Shown one piece after another: positions 24,263 to 33,072 of a DNA stretch of 64,000 nucleotides. How positions within the stretch are numbered: the stretch's first letter is position 1; the number at the start of each line of letters is the position of its first letter. The notes below the pieces were generated by a model. The model was not told the DNA's origin, made no database searches, and worked only from the letters and a program-made list of their open reading frames with translations. A program made the position numbers and the translations under genes. The stretch comes from Oribacterium sp. (GTDB lineage: Bacteria > Bacillota_A > Clostridia > Lachnospirales > Lachnospiraceae), in the NCBI GenBank assembly GCA_004554245.1, contig SFND01000006.1:1-64000 (forward strand), given 5' to 3'.

Positions 24263-26896
24263 ATGAGAAAGCATTCAGTCCAGAAAATTATGAAAAAAAC
24301 GGCGGCTTACACAGTGCTTTTAAGCTGCCTTACCACAAATATCCTGGTCGCACCGATGACGGCGTATGCCGGACAGGCGACCGCAGATGTCGATGAGACC
24401 CTGTACCTGAACCTCGACTACTATGGCAATGTCAGCGATGCCAATGTCGTGAAGGGCATCAACTTCAACGGAACAAGCAGCTACACGGACTTCGGTGACT
24501 ATCTGAAGATCACCAACATGACCGATGAGCAGAAGCCGGAGATCAAGAACGGTTCCATCACCTTCGAGAAAAACAAGAACGGAAAGTTCTTCTTCCAGGG
24601 CGAGCTGAAGCCGGATAAGATCAAAGCACCGTGGACCTTCGACATCACCTATAAGCTGAACGGCGTGGTGACCGATGCGGATAAGATCGCCGGTGCGTCC
24701 GGCCTCGTCGAGATGGACATCGACTGCACGCCGAACAAGAGCGTGTCGAAGTACATGCAGGACAACATGATGCTCTTCGTGGCGATTCCGGTCGACATCC
24801 AGAAGTGCTATTCGGTCGATGCACCGGAGAGCCAGACCATGACCCTCGGCCAGTATACCGGTATCGTGTTCACTGCGCTCCCGGGCCAGGAGGGACACTT
24901 CCAGGTTCGTCTCGGTACCGATCAGTTCGAGTCGGTCGGAGCGATCTTCGCGATGACCCCGGGCACCGTCGGTGCGCTGAACAAGATTAAGGATCTCAAG
25001 GACATCAAGGATGATTTCCGTGATGATACGAACGCCATGCTCGACGACTTCGATAACGTCCTCGATGATGTGACCGATGTCAGCGCACAGCTGAAGATCA
25101 CAAACCAGATCCTCGAGCAGCTGCAGTCCGGCAAGAATAAGATCCACGGCAACGCGCAGGTCATCTTCGACGGCAATGACGTCGCCATCCAGGATCTCCG
25201 CGATCTGAACGGCACCCTGACCCCGCTGAACGACGATCTCAAGACCGCACAGTGGATGGTCTATGATGTAAACCAGAACCTGAACACCCTCGACTCGGAT
25301 CTCATGGACTCGAGCACGAAGCTGAAGAGCCTGAGCACGAAGCTCAAGCGGCTCGGCAGCTCCATGAGCGGGACAAGCATCGACAACCTGCAGATTCAGG
25401 ATATGAAGGGGGATATTGATGGTGTTACCTCCAGCCTGAAGAGCTTAAATGGCCATCTTAATGAAATGACGAACCCTGAGAATCGTAGTGATTTCAATGC
25501 CAGCGCATCGGAGGTTACGACCAATGCGGCACTCAGTCATGTCAAGAATCATACGGATGGTGTAACAGATAAGGATGCCGCAGAAGCAGCGAATGCAGAA
25601 GTAAAGAAAATTCAGAAGGCGGCTAAGATCGTACAGGTAGATCCGGATACAGATAGTACGGAAGACTACGTACAGCCGATCAAGGATGAATGCACGAAGG
25701 CAGTAAAATCGGCTTTTGAAACAGCGATGGCGGCAGAAGCGAAGACTGAGCTGGCAGCTACCGTTATGGCTGCACTGGGGAAGGACCTGTCGGCGATGGA
25801 TTCTGCAACGCAGACATTGGTTGCTGGTGTTGTGACCGGCCTTTATAATATGGGCATCACCGATACGGCAGAACTGACGAAGGCCATGGGTACAGGTCTC
25901 GCCGCATATATGTCAGGTGGTACGGATGCCATGACGCGGGCCCTGGCACCAACACTTGCAGCATCACCGAATGGAAAGAAAGCCGCAGAAGCAGCTGTAC
26001 AGACATTTTTAAAGATAAAGACAGCAGAGGCTTTTAAGGAAGATCTGAATCAGACAAGTGCATATCTCAAACATCTCAGTGATCTTACGAAACTTCAGGA
26101 GGATGCAGAGGCACTGAATAAAACGGCGGTTGGTGACAGTACATCGAAGCTGGCAGATGATGTGAACAGTCTTACTGGTGCATTATCAGATGTTTTGAAC
26201 GAGCTTGCAAATGGTGATAGTGTTGACGAAATGGTCGACTACATCAACAGCGTCACCAGTGATCTGAATGAGATCATGGACAACGGTGGTGCGGTGGCGT
26301 TCGATGCGGCGAAGACGCTGAACACCCTTCGCAGCGTGATCAGTGATATCGATGAGCTGATCGGCATCATGAACGCATACTACGGCGATGTGCAGAAGAC
26401 CCTCGAGGATTCCGAGAATGTACTGACCCAGATTCAGAAGACCTCTGGTGATGCGGCGACGGCGCTTCAGAATCTGAACTCGACGCTTAGCTCCGCAGAG
26501 CCTGACTTCTCTGCAGCAGCAGACAACTCCTTCAAGGTCGGCCACATGGCGATCGACAACACGAACAAGATCGTCGACGATACGAAGGATTTCAAGTCCA
26601 CTGGACGCAATCTTCGTGATACGATTAATAACAAGCTTGATGAGGAGGAAGCAGACAACAACTTCCTGAACATGGACCCGGAGGCGACGAAGGTTTCCCT
26701 CACGAGTGATCAGAACCAGGAGCCGACCTCCATCGCGATCATCTGCCGTTCGGATGAGATTTCGGTCAGCGATGATACGACGAAGACCCTTGATGCGGAG
26801 ATTCCGGATGCATCGACGACGCTCCTCGGCAGAATCAAGGCGGTATTCGTGAAGCTCTGGAACACGGTTCGTTCCCTGCTCGGCATGGACGACTAA
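24263..26896 (+). CDS. Large secreted coiled-coil protein, partner of the MMPL transporter
   Basis: The 877-aa product has a signal peptide (cleavage expected after MTAYA, about residue 36) and an N-terminal beta-rich domain to about residue 240. Long alpha-helical, heptad-like regions follow (DDFDNVLDDVTDVSAQL, LDSDLMDSSTKLKSLSTKLK). There is an Ala-rich segment of about 270 residues with different codon use (about 25400-26230), a second coiled region, and an amphipathic C-terminal helix ending RSLLGMDD. It overlaps nothing and begins 13 bases after the transporter, so it is co-transcribed. The layout recalls the extracellular coiled-coil domains of YhgE/Pip-type proteins, which also pair with MMPL transporters, but that is only an analogy. 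No catalytic motif is visible. Confidence 0.75.
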   Translation: MRKHSVQKIMKKTAAYTVLLSCLTTNILVAPMTAYAGQATADVDETLYLNLDYYGNVSDANVVKGINFNGTSSYTDFGDYLKITNMTDEQKPEIKNGSITFEKNKNGKFFFQGELKPDKIKAPWTFDITYKLNGVVTDADKIAGASGLVEMDIDCTPNKSVSKYMQDNMMLFVAIPVDIQKCYSVDAPESQTMTLGQYTGIVFTALPGQEGHFQVRLGTDQFESVGAIFAMTPGTVGALNKIKDLKDIKDDFRDDTNAMLDDFDNVLDDVTDVSAQLKITNQILEQLQSGKNKIHGNAQVIFDGNDVAIQDLRDLNGTLTPLNDDLKTAQWMVYDVNQNLNTLDSDLMDSSTKLKSLSTKLKRLGSSMSGTSIDNLQIQDMKGDIDGVTSSLKSLNGHLNEMTNPENRSDFNASASEVTTNAALSHVKNHTDGVTDKDAAEAANAEVKKIQKAAKIVQVDPDTDSTEDYVQPIKDECTKAVKSAFETAMAAEAKTELAATVMAALGKDLSAMDSATQTLVAGVVTGLYNMGITDTAELTKAMGTGLAAYMSGGTDAMTRALAPTLAASPNGKKAAEAAVQTFLKIKTAEAFKEDLNQTSAYLKHLSDLTKLQEDAEALNKTAVGDSTSKLADDVNSLTGALSDVLNELANGDSVDEMVDYINSVTSDLNEIMDNGGAVAFDAAKTLNTLRSVISDIDELIGIMNAYYGDVQKTLEDSENVLTQIQKTSGDAATALQNLNSTLSSAEPDFSAAADNSFKVGHMAIDNTNKIVDDTKDFKSTGRNLRDTINNKLDEEEADNNFLNMDPEATKVSLTSDQNQEPTSIAIICRSDEISVSDDTTKTLDAEIPDASTTLLGRIKAVFVKLWNTVRSLLGMDD

Positions 26897-27043
26897 TACG
26901 TAGAGGAAGAGAAGATCCCCGTGGCGTGGCGGATCCGCAGCGTGCGGCAGCCCGAACGACACGGTTTCGCCGCATCCCCCGCAGCGAGGGCTGATGGAAG
27001 CATTGGCCCAGGACGCGGGCGGATGGCGCGGAAAGGAAGCACT

Positions 27044-28363
27044 ATGAAGAAGATACAGAAAACACTGATGATCACCGGTGCGCTCGCAGCACTGATGGCG
27101 TCGCCGGCACTGGCGATGATCAAGTCGATCGAGATCAACGCGGACACGGATTCCATCCCGAGCTACAGCGCGGGCACGGCGTTTTTCCCGGAGTACGAGG
27201 TATCGGATGACGACGCAGACGGGCTGACCGTGGCCTTCTCCCCAGAGGCGAGGTCGGCGATGGGCAGCGCGAATCCAACGATTCCGGCGACCGTGAAGTT
27301 TACGATCCAGAGCGACAGCGAGGATCTCGATGACGACCTCCGGATCATCGGCACCGGCATCCGCAGCACCTATGTGGATACCGTGTCGGTGGATAATTCC
27401 GAGGCGACGGGCCGCCTGCTGGTGTACCCGTTCTACGAGCTGATCGCACCGACCGTGACGATCAACGGCACAGAGGCACAGTGGGCCGAGGTGCCATACG
27501 CCGGAAAATACGAGATCGTGACGACCTATGTAAATAAGAGCGGCAACGAAACCACGACGCATCATACGACGAAGAACTGTCACTATAGCATCGCGTCGGC
27601 GGTGGCCAATGCTTATAACGGTCAGGTCGGTGTCGCGGTGCGCGCGCTGCCGACGGGCGATGAGGGCTATCAGACGCTCACCGTCGTAAACGGCGGGATC
27701 GTGAACGGCGTCGCGAAGTGGGATGCACTCACGGAGTTTGCAAACCAGTACGAGCTGAAGATCAGCTATACGCTGAACGACGGAAAGAAGCAGACCACCC
27801 GCTGCAAGACCACGGACACCAGCAAGGATGTCAGTGCGTATGTGAATTCCGCGGCGAACAACTCGCTCGTGGTGACCGTGCGTGCCCTGCCGAAGCAGAA
27901 CGACGCGGCGTACTACAACATCGCGACCTCCGAGTGGGGACGTGCCGGCGGATATACAGCGGATACCTCAGACTATGAGATCGACGACAAGTGGGCATTT
28001 CTTTCCAGCTATCAGGCGACGGTCGAGGGTGACTTCGCGACGAAGCTTCGTGGCAGCGCAGCCCGCTTCGGCACCACGGCCTCGACCGGCAGCCAGGACG
28101 GCGCCTGGAACCGTGTCGCCTACCACTGGCAGTACATCGTGAACGGCACAGCGTTTAACCAGGGCTGGCGCCAGATCAACGGCAGCTGGTACTACTTCGA
28201 CCCAGACGGCTACATGCACACCGGCTGGCTCGAGTGGAACGGCCACTGGTACTACCTCGAGTCGAAGGTCGGCGCGACCTGCGGCACCATGTACACCGGC
28301 ACACAGCAGATCGGCGGCGCAACCTACAGCTTCGCAGCCGACGGCATCTGCCTGAACAAATGA
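27044..28363 (+). CDS. Secreted cell-wall-binding-repeat protein
   Basis: The 439-aa product has a signal peptide (MKKIQKTLMITGALAALMAS, with cleavage near ALA) and a beta-rich N-terminal domain. Two related fibronectin-like modules follow, each ending in VAVRALP or VTVRALP. The C-terminus carries cell-wall/choline-binding repeats with the GWxxxxGxWYYFDxDG pattern (INGSWYYFDPDGYMHTGW, then WNGHWYYLE). Such repeats attach proteins non-covalently to teichoic acid or other wall polymers. It follows the coiled-coil gene after 147 bases with its own AAAGGAAG site and may belong to the same operon. No enzymatic domain is seen, so an adhesin or structural role is likely. Confidence 0.82.
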   Translation: MKKIQKTLMITGALAALMASPALAMIKSIEINADTDSIPSYSAGTAFFPEYEVSDDDADGLTVAFSPEARSAMGSANPTIPATVKFTIQSDSEDLDDDLRIIGTGIRSTYVDTVSVDNSEATGRLLVYPFYELIAPTVTINGTEAQWAEVPYAGKYEIVTTYVNKSGNETTTHHTTKNCHYSIASAVANAYNGQVGVAVRALPTGDEGYQTLTVVNGGIVNGVAKWDALTEFANQYELKISYTLNDGKKQTTRCKTTDTSKDVSAYVNSAANNSLVVTVRALPKQNDAAYYNIATSEWGRAGGYTADTSDYEIDDKWAFLSSYQATVEGDFATKLRGSAARFGTTASTGSQDGAWNRVAYHWQYIVNGTAFNQGWRQINGSWYYFDPDGYMHTGWLEWNGHWYYLESKVGATCGTMYTGTQQIGGATYSFAADGICLNK

Positions 28364-28381
28364 TTTATATACGTGAAGTCA

Positions 28382-28444
28382 GGTCCCCGGAGGGCTGTCT
28401 GCAGAAGCACCGTACTTCTGCCAGCAGCTCGCCGGGGATCTTTT
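28382..28444 (+). terminator. Nested terminator hairpin
   Basis: GGTCCCCGG (28382-28390) pairs with CCGGGGATC (28432-28440), with an inner hairpin GCAGAAG / CTTCTGC around CACCGTA, then four T residues. The inner loop contains the AGAAGCAC-GTACT core shared with other gene ends. Confidence 0.75.
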
Positions 28445-28484
28445 GTGAATTTGTGATATAAATATCAGATATGGCAGATTCCAC

Positions 28485-28513
28485 TTAACATTCCTGAGAA
28501 ACTCCGTTATACT
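28485..28513 (+). promoter_or_regulatory. Promoter of azlCD
   Basis: TTAACA (28485-28490), a 17-base spacer and TATACT (28508-28513). A small hairpin ACAGGC/GCCTGT lies in the leader. Confidence 0.65.
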
Positions 28514-28563
28514 GTTTGTCGACTTTACATAGGGAGAACAGGCAGAGAAGCCTGTAAGAGAAG

Positions 28564-29391
28564 ATGAACAAACAGTGGTTTTCAAAGGGCTTACGCGATG
28601 GTATTCCGATCGCGGCGGGATATTTTGCAGTGTCGTTTGCGCTTGGCATCGCGGCGCGGAACGCAGGACTCAACGCGTTTCAGGCGACGCTCGCGAGCCT
28701 GCTGTGCAATGCCTCCGCAGGTGAGTTCGCGGGCTTCACGGTGATCGCGAGCAATGCCTCCTACCTCACCATGGCGGTGATCACGGCGATCACGAATGCG
28801 CGCTACCTTCTGATGTCGGCGGCGCTCTCACAGAAGCTGCCGGCGGATACGAAGCTCGGTCATCGACTGCTGGTTGGTTTCTGGATCACGGATGAGATCT
28901 TCGGTGCCTCCGCGACGGTACCAGGCAAGCTGAATCCATTTTATAATTACGGACTCGCGGTGTGTGCGCTCAGCTTCTGGGCCCTCGGCACCTGCCTCGG
29001 CGTCGTGGTCGGCAATATCCTGCCGGCGAATGTCGTGAGTGCGCTCGGCGTACTCCTGTACGGCATGTTCCTCGCCATCATCATGCCGCCGGCGCGGAAG
29101 GACCGGATCGTACGTCTGCTGGTGGTAGTATCCATGCTGCTCAGCTTCATCTTTGCACGTGCACCCTGGATCTCACAGCTCAGCGATGGCACGCGCATCA
29201 TCATCCTGACCGTGCTGATCGCCGGTGCCGGCGCGGTTCTCTTCCCGATTTCCGATGAAGAGGAGAAGGCCCAGGGTGAGGGGGTCGATATCAGCGCGGC
29301 AGATATGAAGAGTGCGCTGGATACAGAAGTGGAGAAGCTCGAAGAAAATGTGGATAACGCGGTCACTGCAGGAAAGGAGGCCACGAAGTGA
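28564..29391 (+). CDS. azlC: AzlC family branched-chain amino acid exporter, large subunit
   Basis: AzlC and AzlD together export branched-chain amino acids or analogues such as 4-azaleucine. The 275-aa product shows the family start (GLRDGIPIAAGYFAVSFALG), the ASAGEFAGFT segment and NARYLLMS in the first helices. About seven transmembrane helices end near residue 235. A polar, Glu-rich tail of about 40 residues follows, longer than usual. The last bases overlap the azlD start (TGATG). Confidence 0.92.
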   Translation: MNKQWFSKGLRDGIPIAAGYFAVSFALGIAARNAGLNAFQATLASLLCNASAGEFAGFTVIASNASYLTMAVITAITNARYLLMSAALSQKLPADTKLGHRLLVGFWITDEIFGASATVPGKLNPFYNYGLAVCALSFWALGTCLGVVVGNILPANVVSALGVLLYGMFLAIIMPPARKDRIVRLLVVVSMLLSFIFARAPWISQLSDGTRIIILTVLIAGAGAVLFPISDEEEKAQGEGVDISAADMKSALDTEVEKLEENVDNAVTAGKEATK

Positions 29392-29693
29392 TGCATCAGA
29401 AATATGTGTATATCTTTATCATGTTCTTCGTGTCGTTCCTGATCCGTGTGCTGCCGCTGACACTCATCCGGAAGGAAATCAAGAACCGGACGATCCGCTC
29501 GTTCCTCTACTATGTGCCGTACGTGACCCTGGCGGTCATGACCTTCCCGGCGATCATGGACGCGACCGCGCAGCCGATGGCGGGCCTCGCCTCGCTCCTG
29601 CTCGGCATGATCATCGCCTGGTTCGGCGGCGGCCTCTTCCCGACCGCCATCGCCTGCAGCGTGACGGTATTCGTACTTGAGATGATACTGTAA
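29391..29693 (+). CDS. azlD: AzlD family small membrane subunit
   Basis: The 100-aa partner of AzlC has about four hydrophobic helices and the conserved FLIRVLPLTL start and FLYYVPYVTLAVMTFP segment. The ATG at 29391 shares an A with the azlC stop codon. A GTG three bases upstream is an alternative with closer spacing to AAGGAGG (29374-29380). Confidence 0.9.
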   Translation: MHQKYVYIFIMFFVSFLIRVLPLTLIRKEIKNRTIRSFLYYVPYVTLAVMTFPAIMDATAQPMAGLASLLLGMIIAWFGGGLFPTAIACSVTVFVLEMIL

Positions 29694-29925
29694 CGGAAGA
29701 CGCCAGAGAACGACCACTGAAAGCCATACGTAGAGAACGTGAAGAATCAAAATCCTACCCCTTAGAAGTACTTGGAGTAATTTTTCCTTAGCACCCTCTG
29801 CAACGCTGAGTTTTCATCAAGAAAACTCAGTGATTGCAGAGGGCCTAGTACTTCTTAGGGGTAGGATTTTAGATTCTTCCGTTCTCGCAGTACTGTGCTT
29901 CCAGTGGGCGTCCTCTGGTGGCTTT
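29694..29925. repeat. Long imperfect inverted repeat (MITE-like) between convergent genes
   Basis: Almost the whole interval folds on itself. The left arm 29702-29770 matches the reverse complement of 29850-29919 with few mismatches: CCAGAG-ACG-CCACTG, GAAGAATC, AAAATCCTACCCCT, AGAAGTACT. An inner stem CCCTCTGCAA / TTGCAGAGGG and a tip CTGAGTTTTC / GAAAACTCAG complete it. It separates azlD from rsmI, so it can also act as a two-way terminator. It carries no gene. Confidence 0.75.
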
Positions 29926-29927
29926 CG

Positions 29928-30779
29928 CTACGTCTTCAATTCGGTATAAATATCACGCTTCGAGACACCGCGGTCCTTCGCGACGGCCTTCATGGCGTCC
30001 TTCTCGCTCATGCCCTGATCGAGGTAGTGCTGCATATGCTCCGTGAGCGGCATGGCGTTCCAGTTCGCCTGCGCCTCCTCGGTGATGGACTCCGGAGAGC
30101 GCCCCTCGATGACGAGCACATACTCGCCGAGCGGATCCTCCTCCTGATACAGCGCGATGGCGTCGCCGAGGGTGGTACGGATCGCTTCCTCATGCTTCTT
30201 CGTGAGTTCACGACAGAGGGAGATACGGCGCTCCGTGCCGAGGACGTCCGCGAGATCCTGGAGCGTGACACGCAGCTTGTGCGGTGCCTCGTAGAGAATC
30301 ATCGTGCGGGTCTCGGTGCGCAGCTCCTCGAGGATGCGCTGACGCTCCTTCTTGTTGGCCTTTTCCGTCGGCAGGAAGGCCTCGAAGGCGAAGCGGCGGG
30401 TCGGGAGTCCGGAGATCGTGAGGGCGGTGACGGCTGCGACCGGTCCCGGCAGCGAGGTGACGGTGATGCCGGCCTCGACGGCCTGCCGGACGAGCTCCTC
30501 CCCCGGATCGGAAACGCAAGGCGTGCCGGCGTCCGTGATGATCGCGACACTCTTCCCGGCAAGCATATCCTGCACCAGCGCCCGGGCCTTGTCGTATTTA
30601 TTGAATTCATGGTACGCCGTCATCGGCGTTTTGATCTCGAAATGATTTAACAGCTTGATCGAGTTTCGTGTATCCTCCGCGGCGATCATGTCGACGGACT
30701 GTAAGCACTTCACCACGCGAAAGGTCATATCATCGAGATTACCGATCGGTGTCGCGCATACATACAGTGTTCCTGCCAT
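29928..30779 (-). CDS. rsmI: 16S rRNA (cytidine(1402)-2'-O)-methyltransferase
   Basis: RsmI methylates the ribose of C1402 in the decoding centre. The 283-aa product has the tetrapyrrole-methylase-type fold: start GTLYVCATPIGNLDD, then AAEDTRNSIKLLNHF, the SAM-binding ITDAGTPCVSDPG near 83-95, and LPGPVAAVTAL. A C-terminal helical domain ends in a helix-turn-helix-like segment (KDAMKAVAKDRGVSKRDIY). GGAGG precedes the start. In related genomes rsmI is usually downstream of trmN6; here it is alone and convergent with azlCD. Confidence 0.95.
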   Translation of the reverse strand: MAGTLYVCATPIGNLDDMTFRVVKCLQSVDMIAAEDTRNSIKLLNHFEIKTPMTAYHEFNKYDKARALVQDMLAGKSVAIITDAGTPCVSDPGEELVRQAVEAGITVTSLPGPVAAVTALTISGLPTRRFAFEAFLPTEKANKKERQRILEELRTETRTMILYEAPHKLRVTLQDLADVLGTERRISLCRELTKKHEEAIRTTLGDAIALYQEEDPLGEYVLVIEGRSPESITEEAQANWNAMPLTEHMQHYLDQGMSEKDAMKAVAKDRGVSKRDIYTELKT

Positions 30780-30979
30780 TGTAAACCTCCATAACTGCAG
30801 CTTCTTCCGGGACCGTCACGATCCGCGTCGCGAGAACATGGGCGGTCGACGACATTGGCCGACCGGCATATGCGGCCGGCGTCCCCGGCGGGAGCTGCAT
30901 CGTTAAGCTCCATTGTAAACGAAACGCTTCCTATAAACTATTAATTTTTTTCAGAATGTTTAAGATTTCAGCACATTAC

Positions 30980-31046
30980 TTGCAAATATAGTAGGGCTCT
31001 GCTATATTACGAATGATTAAAAGGCTCTTCGGGGCTTTATTTTTTA
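30980..31046 (+). promoter_or_regulatory. Promoter followed at once by a terminator-like hairpin
   Basis: TTGCAA (30980-30985), a 17-base spacer and TATATT (31003-31008) place the transcription start near 31015. A GGCTC-TTCG-GGGCT stem with UUCG tetraloop follows (about 31021-31038), then a T-rich run to 31046. The rest of the interval 30780-31136 holds no gene that I can support. Confidence 0.5.
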
Positions 31047-31136
31047 CTTACAGAGTATATAAAATCGGTCGCCGGTGCCGCGTATATGCGCATATATCCG
31101 CGTAGTCACGTACCGGACGATGATGAGGAGAAAAAG

Positions 31137-31700
31137 ATGAAGAAACTCATGGCGATGCTTGTCCTGGCAGCGATGATCTGTATGGCAGTTGCAGGATGTG
31201 GTAAGAAGGCAGATGATCAGACACAGGAGACCGTAAAGGCAGCGGAGACCGCGCCGGATGGTTCTGCTGTTACGAAGGCAGCTGCAGAGGTAGAGACCAA
31301 TGCAGAGAATGGTCTCCCGGCGAATCGTCAGCCGGATGCGACGGCTCCGGTCGTAGATACCGTGATGGTATATGCGATGGTCAATGGCAAGATGTCTCAG
31401 GTGATGGATTCCGTAGAGGAGCTCAATGAGCAGGCACTGCTTGATAAGCTGATCGAGCTGGGCACCGTCGCAGAGGGCACGACCCTCGTCAGCTTCGAGA
31501 AGGTCGATACGGGTGAGACCGTTCTGGCCGGCCCGGGTGCTCCGGAGGGACAGGATACCATGTCGGTACAGGATGGTGTACTGACACTGTCCGGTTTCAA
31601 GCCGGGTGAGGGCCTCGATGAGGCAACCGCAGAGAAGGCTGTAGCCGACACCTACGCTGCAAACTTCGAGCTGAACCAGTGCACGGTAACACTTCAGTAA
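31137..31700 (+). CDS. Lipoprotein of unknown function
   Basis: The 187-aa product has a type II signal peptide with lipobox AVAGC (Cys21), so it is anchored in the membrane by lipid. A Thr/Ala/Glu-rich linker follows to about residue 70. A compact domain follows with VMVYAMVNGKM, then LLDKLIELGTVAEGT and VLTLSGF. That order of a conserved EGT segment after two short helices is reminiscent of GerMN-type domains, but it is too weak a resemblance for a name. The start has GAGGAG upstream and the gene has its own terminator, so it is monocistronic. Confidence 0.72.
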   Translation: MKKLMAMLVLAAMICMAVAGCGKKADDQTQETVKAAETAPDGSAVTKAAAEVETNAENGLPANRQPDATAPVVDTVMVYAMVNGKMSQVMDSVEELNEQALLDKLIELGTVAEGTTLVSFEKVDTGETVLAGPGAPEGQDTMSVQDGVLTLSGFKPGEGLDEATAEKAVADTYAANFELNQCTVTLQ

Positions 31701-31713
31701 GACACGAGACGAA

Positions 31714-31743
31714 AACACCGCAGGGCCTCCTGCGGCGTTTTTT
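31714..31743 (+). terminator. Terminator of the lipoprotein gene
   Basis: AACACCGCAGG pairs with CCTGCGGCGTT (one mismatch) across GCCT and is followed by six T residues. Confidence 0.88.
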
Positions 31744-31773
31744 CATATTCGGGGACCGATGAGAGGAGGAAGC

Positions 31774-33072
31774 ATGAATTTTAAACGTTTGGCAGCCATG
31801 GTGCTCAGCGTCGTGATGATGCTCGGGGCGATCGCGTGGACCGGTGGTGCAGAGGCATACGCGGCGAGCGTCGTGGGCCGAGGCGTGACGCGGACGGGCA
31901 GCCCGGCGGGGGACAATGTCTCCGGCGCAGGCAGCAGCACCTCCGCGGGCAGTGCTTCGGGCGCAGACAGCGGCGAGCTTCGCGGTGCGTGGTTTTCCTA
32001 CCTCGACTGGCAGAACATGCCGACGGATGAGGCGGGCTTCAAGGCCGCGGCGGATCAGGTGATGTCCGACATCCAGAAGAACGGCATGAATGCGATTTTC
32101 TGTCATGTGCATAGTCACTCGGATGCGTATTATCCGTCCTCCGTACTTCCGACATCGAAGTTTCTCCCTGGAAACGGCCGCTTCGACGCACTCCAGTACA
32201 TGATCGACAGCGCGCACCGGCACGGCCTCCGCTTCCATGCGTGGTTCAACCCGTACCGCGTGACGGGCTACCAGATGAAGTGGTCGGATGTGCCGGCGGG
32301 CTCCATCGTGAAGCAGTGGTATGCGTCCGGCAACCGGAACGTGCTGCTCTTCGACGGGAACTATTACCTGAATCCGGCACAGCCGGCGGTGCGTGATCTC
32401 GTCGTCTCCTCGATCCGCGAGGTACTCACGAAGTATGCGATCGATGGCGTGCAGTTCGACGACTACTTCTACCCGGATCTCGGAAAGGATGCCGCGACGA
32501 ACTTCGATTACCCGGAGTACCAGCTCTACAGCGGGAACGCGTCGATCACGGAGTGGCGGAAGGCCAATGTCTCGGCCCTCATCGCCGCCGTGTACCAGAC
32601 CGTGCATGCGGTCCGTCCGTCTGCGGTGTTCGGCGTGAGCCCGGTGGGGCCGCTCCGGAATCTGCGAAGTGAGAAGAGTTACTTCGTAGACATTGACACA
32701 TGGATGAGTCACACGGGCTACATCGACTACGTGCTCCCGCAGATCTACTTCGATTTCGAGCAGAAGACCGGCAGCGGTGTGGCGTCGGATGCTGCGTATG
32801 CGAACTGCTTAAACAGCTGGCTGCAGCTTCGTCAGAAGACCGGTGGGAAGGTGAAGCTCTACGTCGGCCTCGCACTCTACAAGTGCGGCACCTCTGCCTG
32901 GGACGGCAATGCGAAGCCGGAGTGGCTCCGCCGCAGTGATATCCTCCTCCGGGAGGTGCAGCTCGCACGACAGAGCGGCCAGGTGAGCGGCTTCGGCATC
33001 TATGCGTACCAGAACTTCGATGATGCCGCGGCACAGGCAGAGCTCGCGAACTTAAGGACGGTATTTCAGTGA
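31774..33072 (+). CDS. Secreted glycosyl hydrolase-like protein (GHL10/DUF187, YngK type)
   Basis: The 432-aa secreted protein has a signal peptide (to about residue 30, AEAYA), a Ser/Gly linker, and a TIM-barrel of the glycosyl hydrolase-like 10 family. Typical motifs are ELRGAWFSYLDW, FHAWFNPYRVT, the YAIDGVQFDDYFYP segment with catalytic-candidate Asp residues, and a final YQNF near the C-terminus. Family members are thought to act on wall or environmental polysaccharides, and no substrate can be given. AGGAGGAAGC precedes the start. The helicase gene starts at its stop codon (TGATG), so the two are co-transcribed. Confidence 0.85.
   Translation: MNFKRLAAMVLSVVMMLGAIAWTGGAEAYAASVVGRGVTRTGSPAGDNVSGAGSSTSAGSASGADSGELRGAWFSYLDWQNMPTDEAGFKAAADQVMSDIQKNGMNAIFCHVHSHSDAYYPSSVLPTSKFLPGNGRFDALQYMIDSAHRHGLRFHAWFNPYRVTGYQMKWSDVPAGSIVKQWYASGNRNVLLFDGNYYLNPAQPAVRDLVVSSIREVLTKYAIDGVQFDDYFYPDLGKDAATNFDYPEYQLYSGNASITEWRKANVSALIAAVYQTVHAVRPSAVFGVSPVGPLRNLRSEKSYFVDIDTWMSHTGYIDYVLPQIYFDFEQKTGSGVASDAAYANCLNSWLQLRQKTGGKVKLYVGLALYKCGTSAWDGNAKPEWLRRSDILLREVQLARQSGQVSGFGIYAYQNFDDAAAQAELANLRTVFQ

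Noticed and set aside
26186..27583. Minus-strand frame across the coiled-coil and wall-binding genes
   Set aside because: It crosses the gap between two well-supported plus-strand genes and has no family features.
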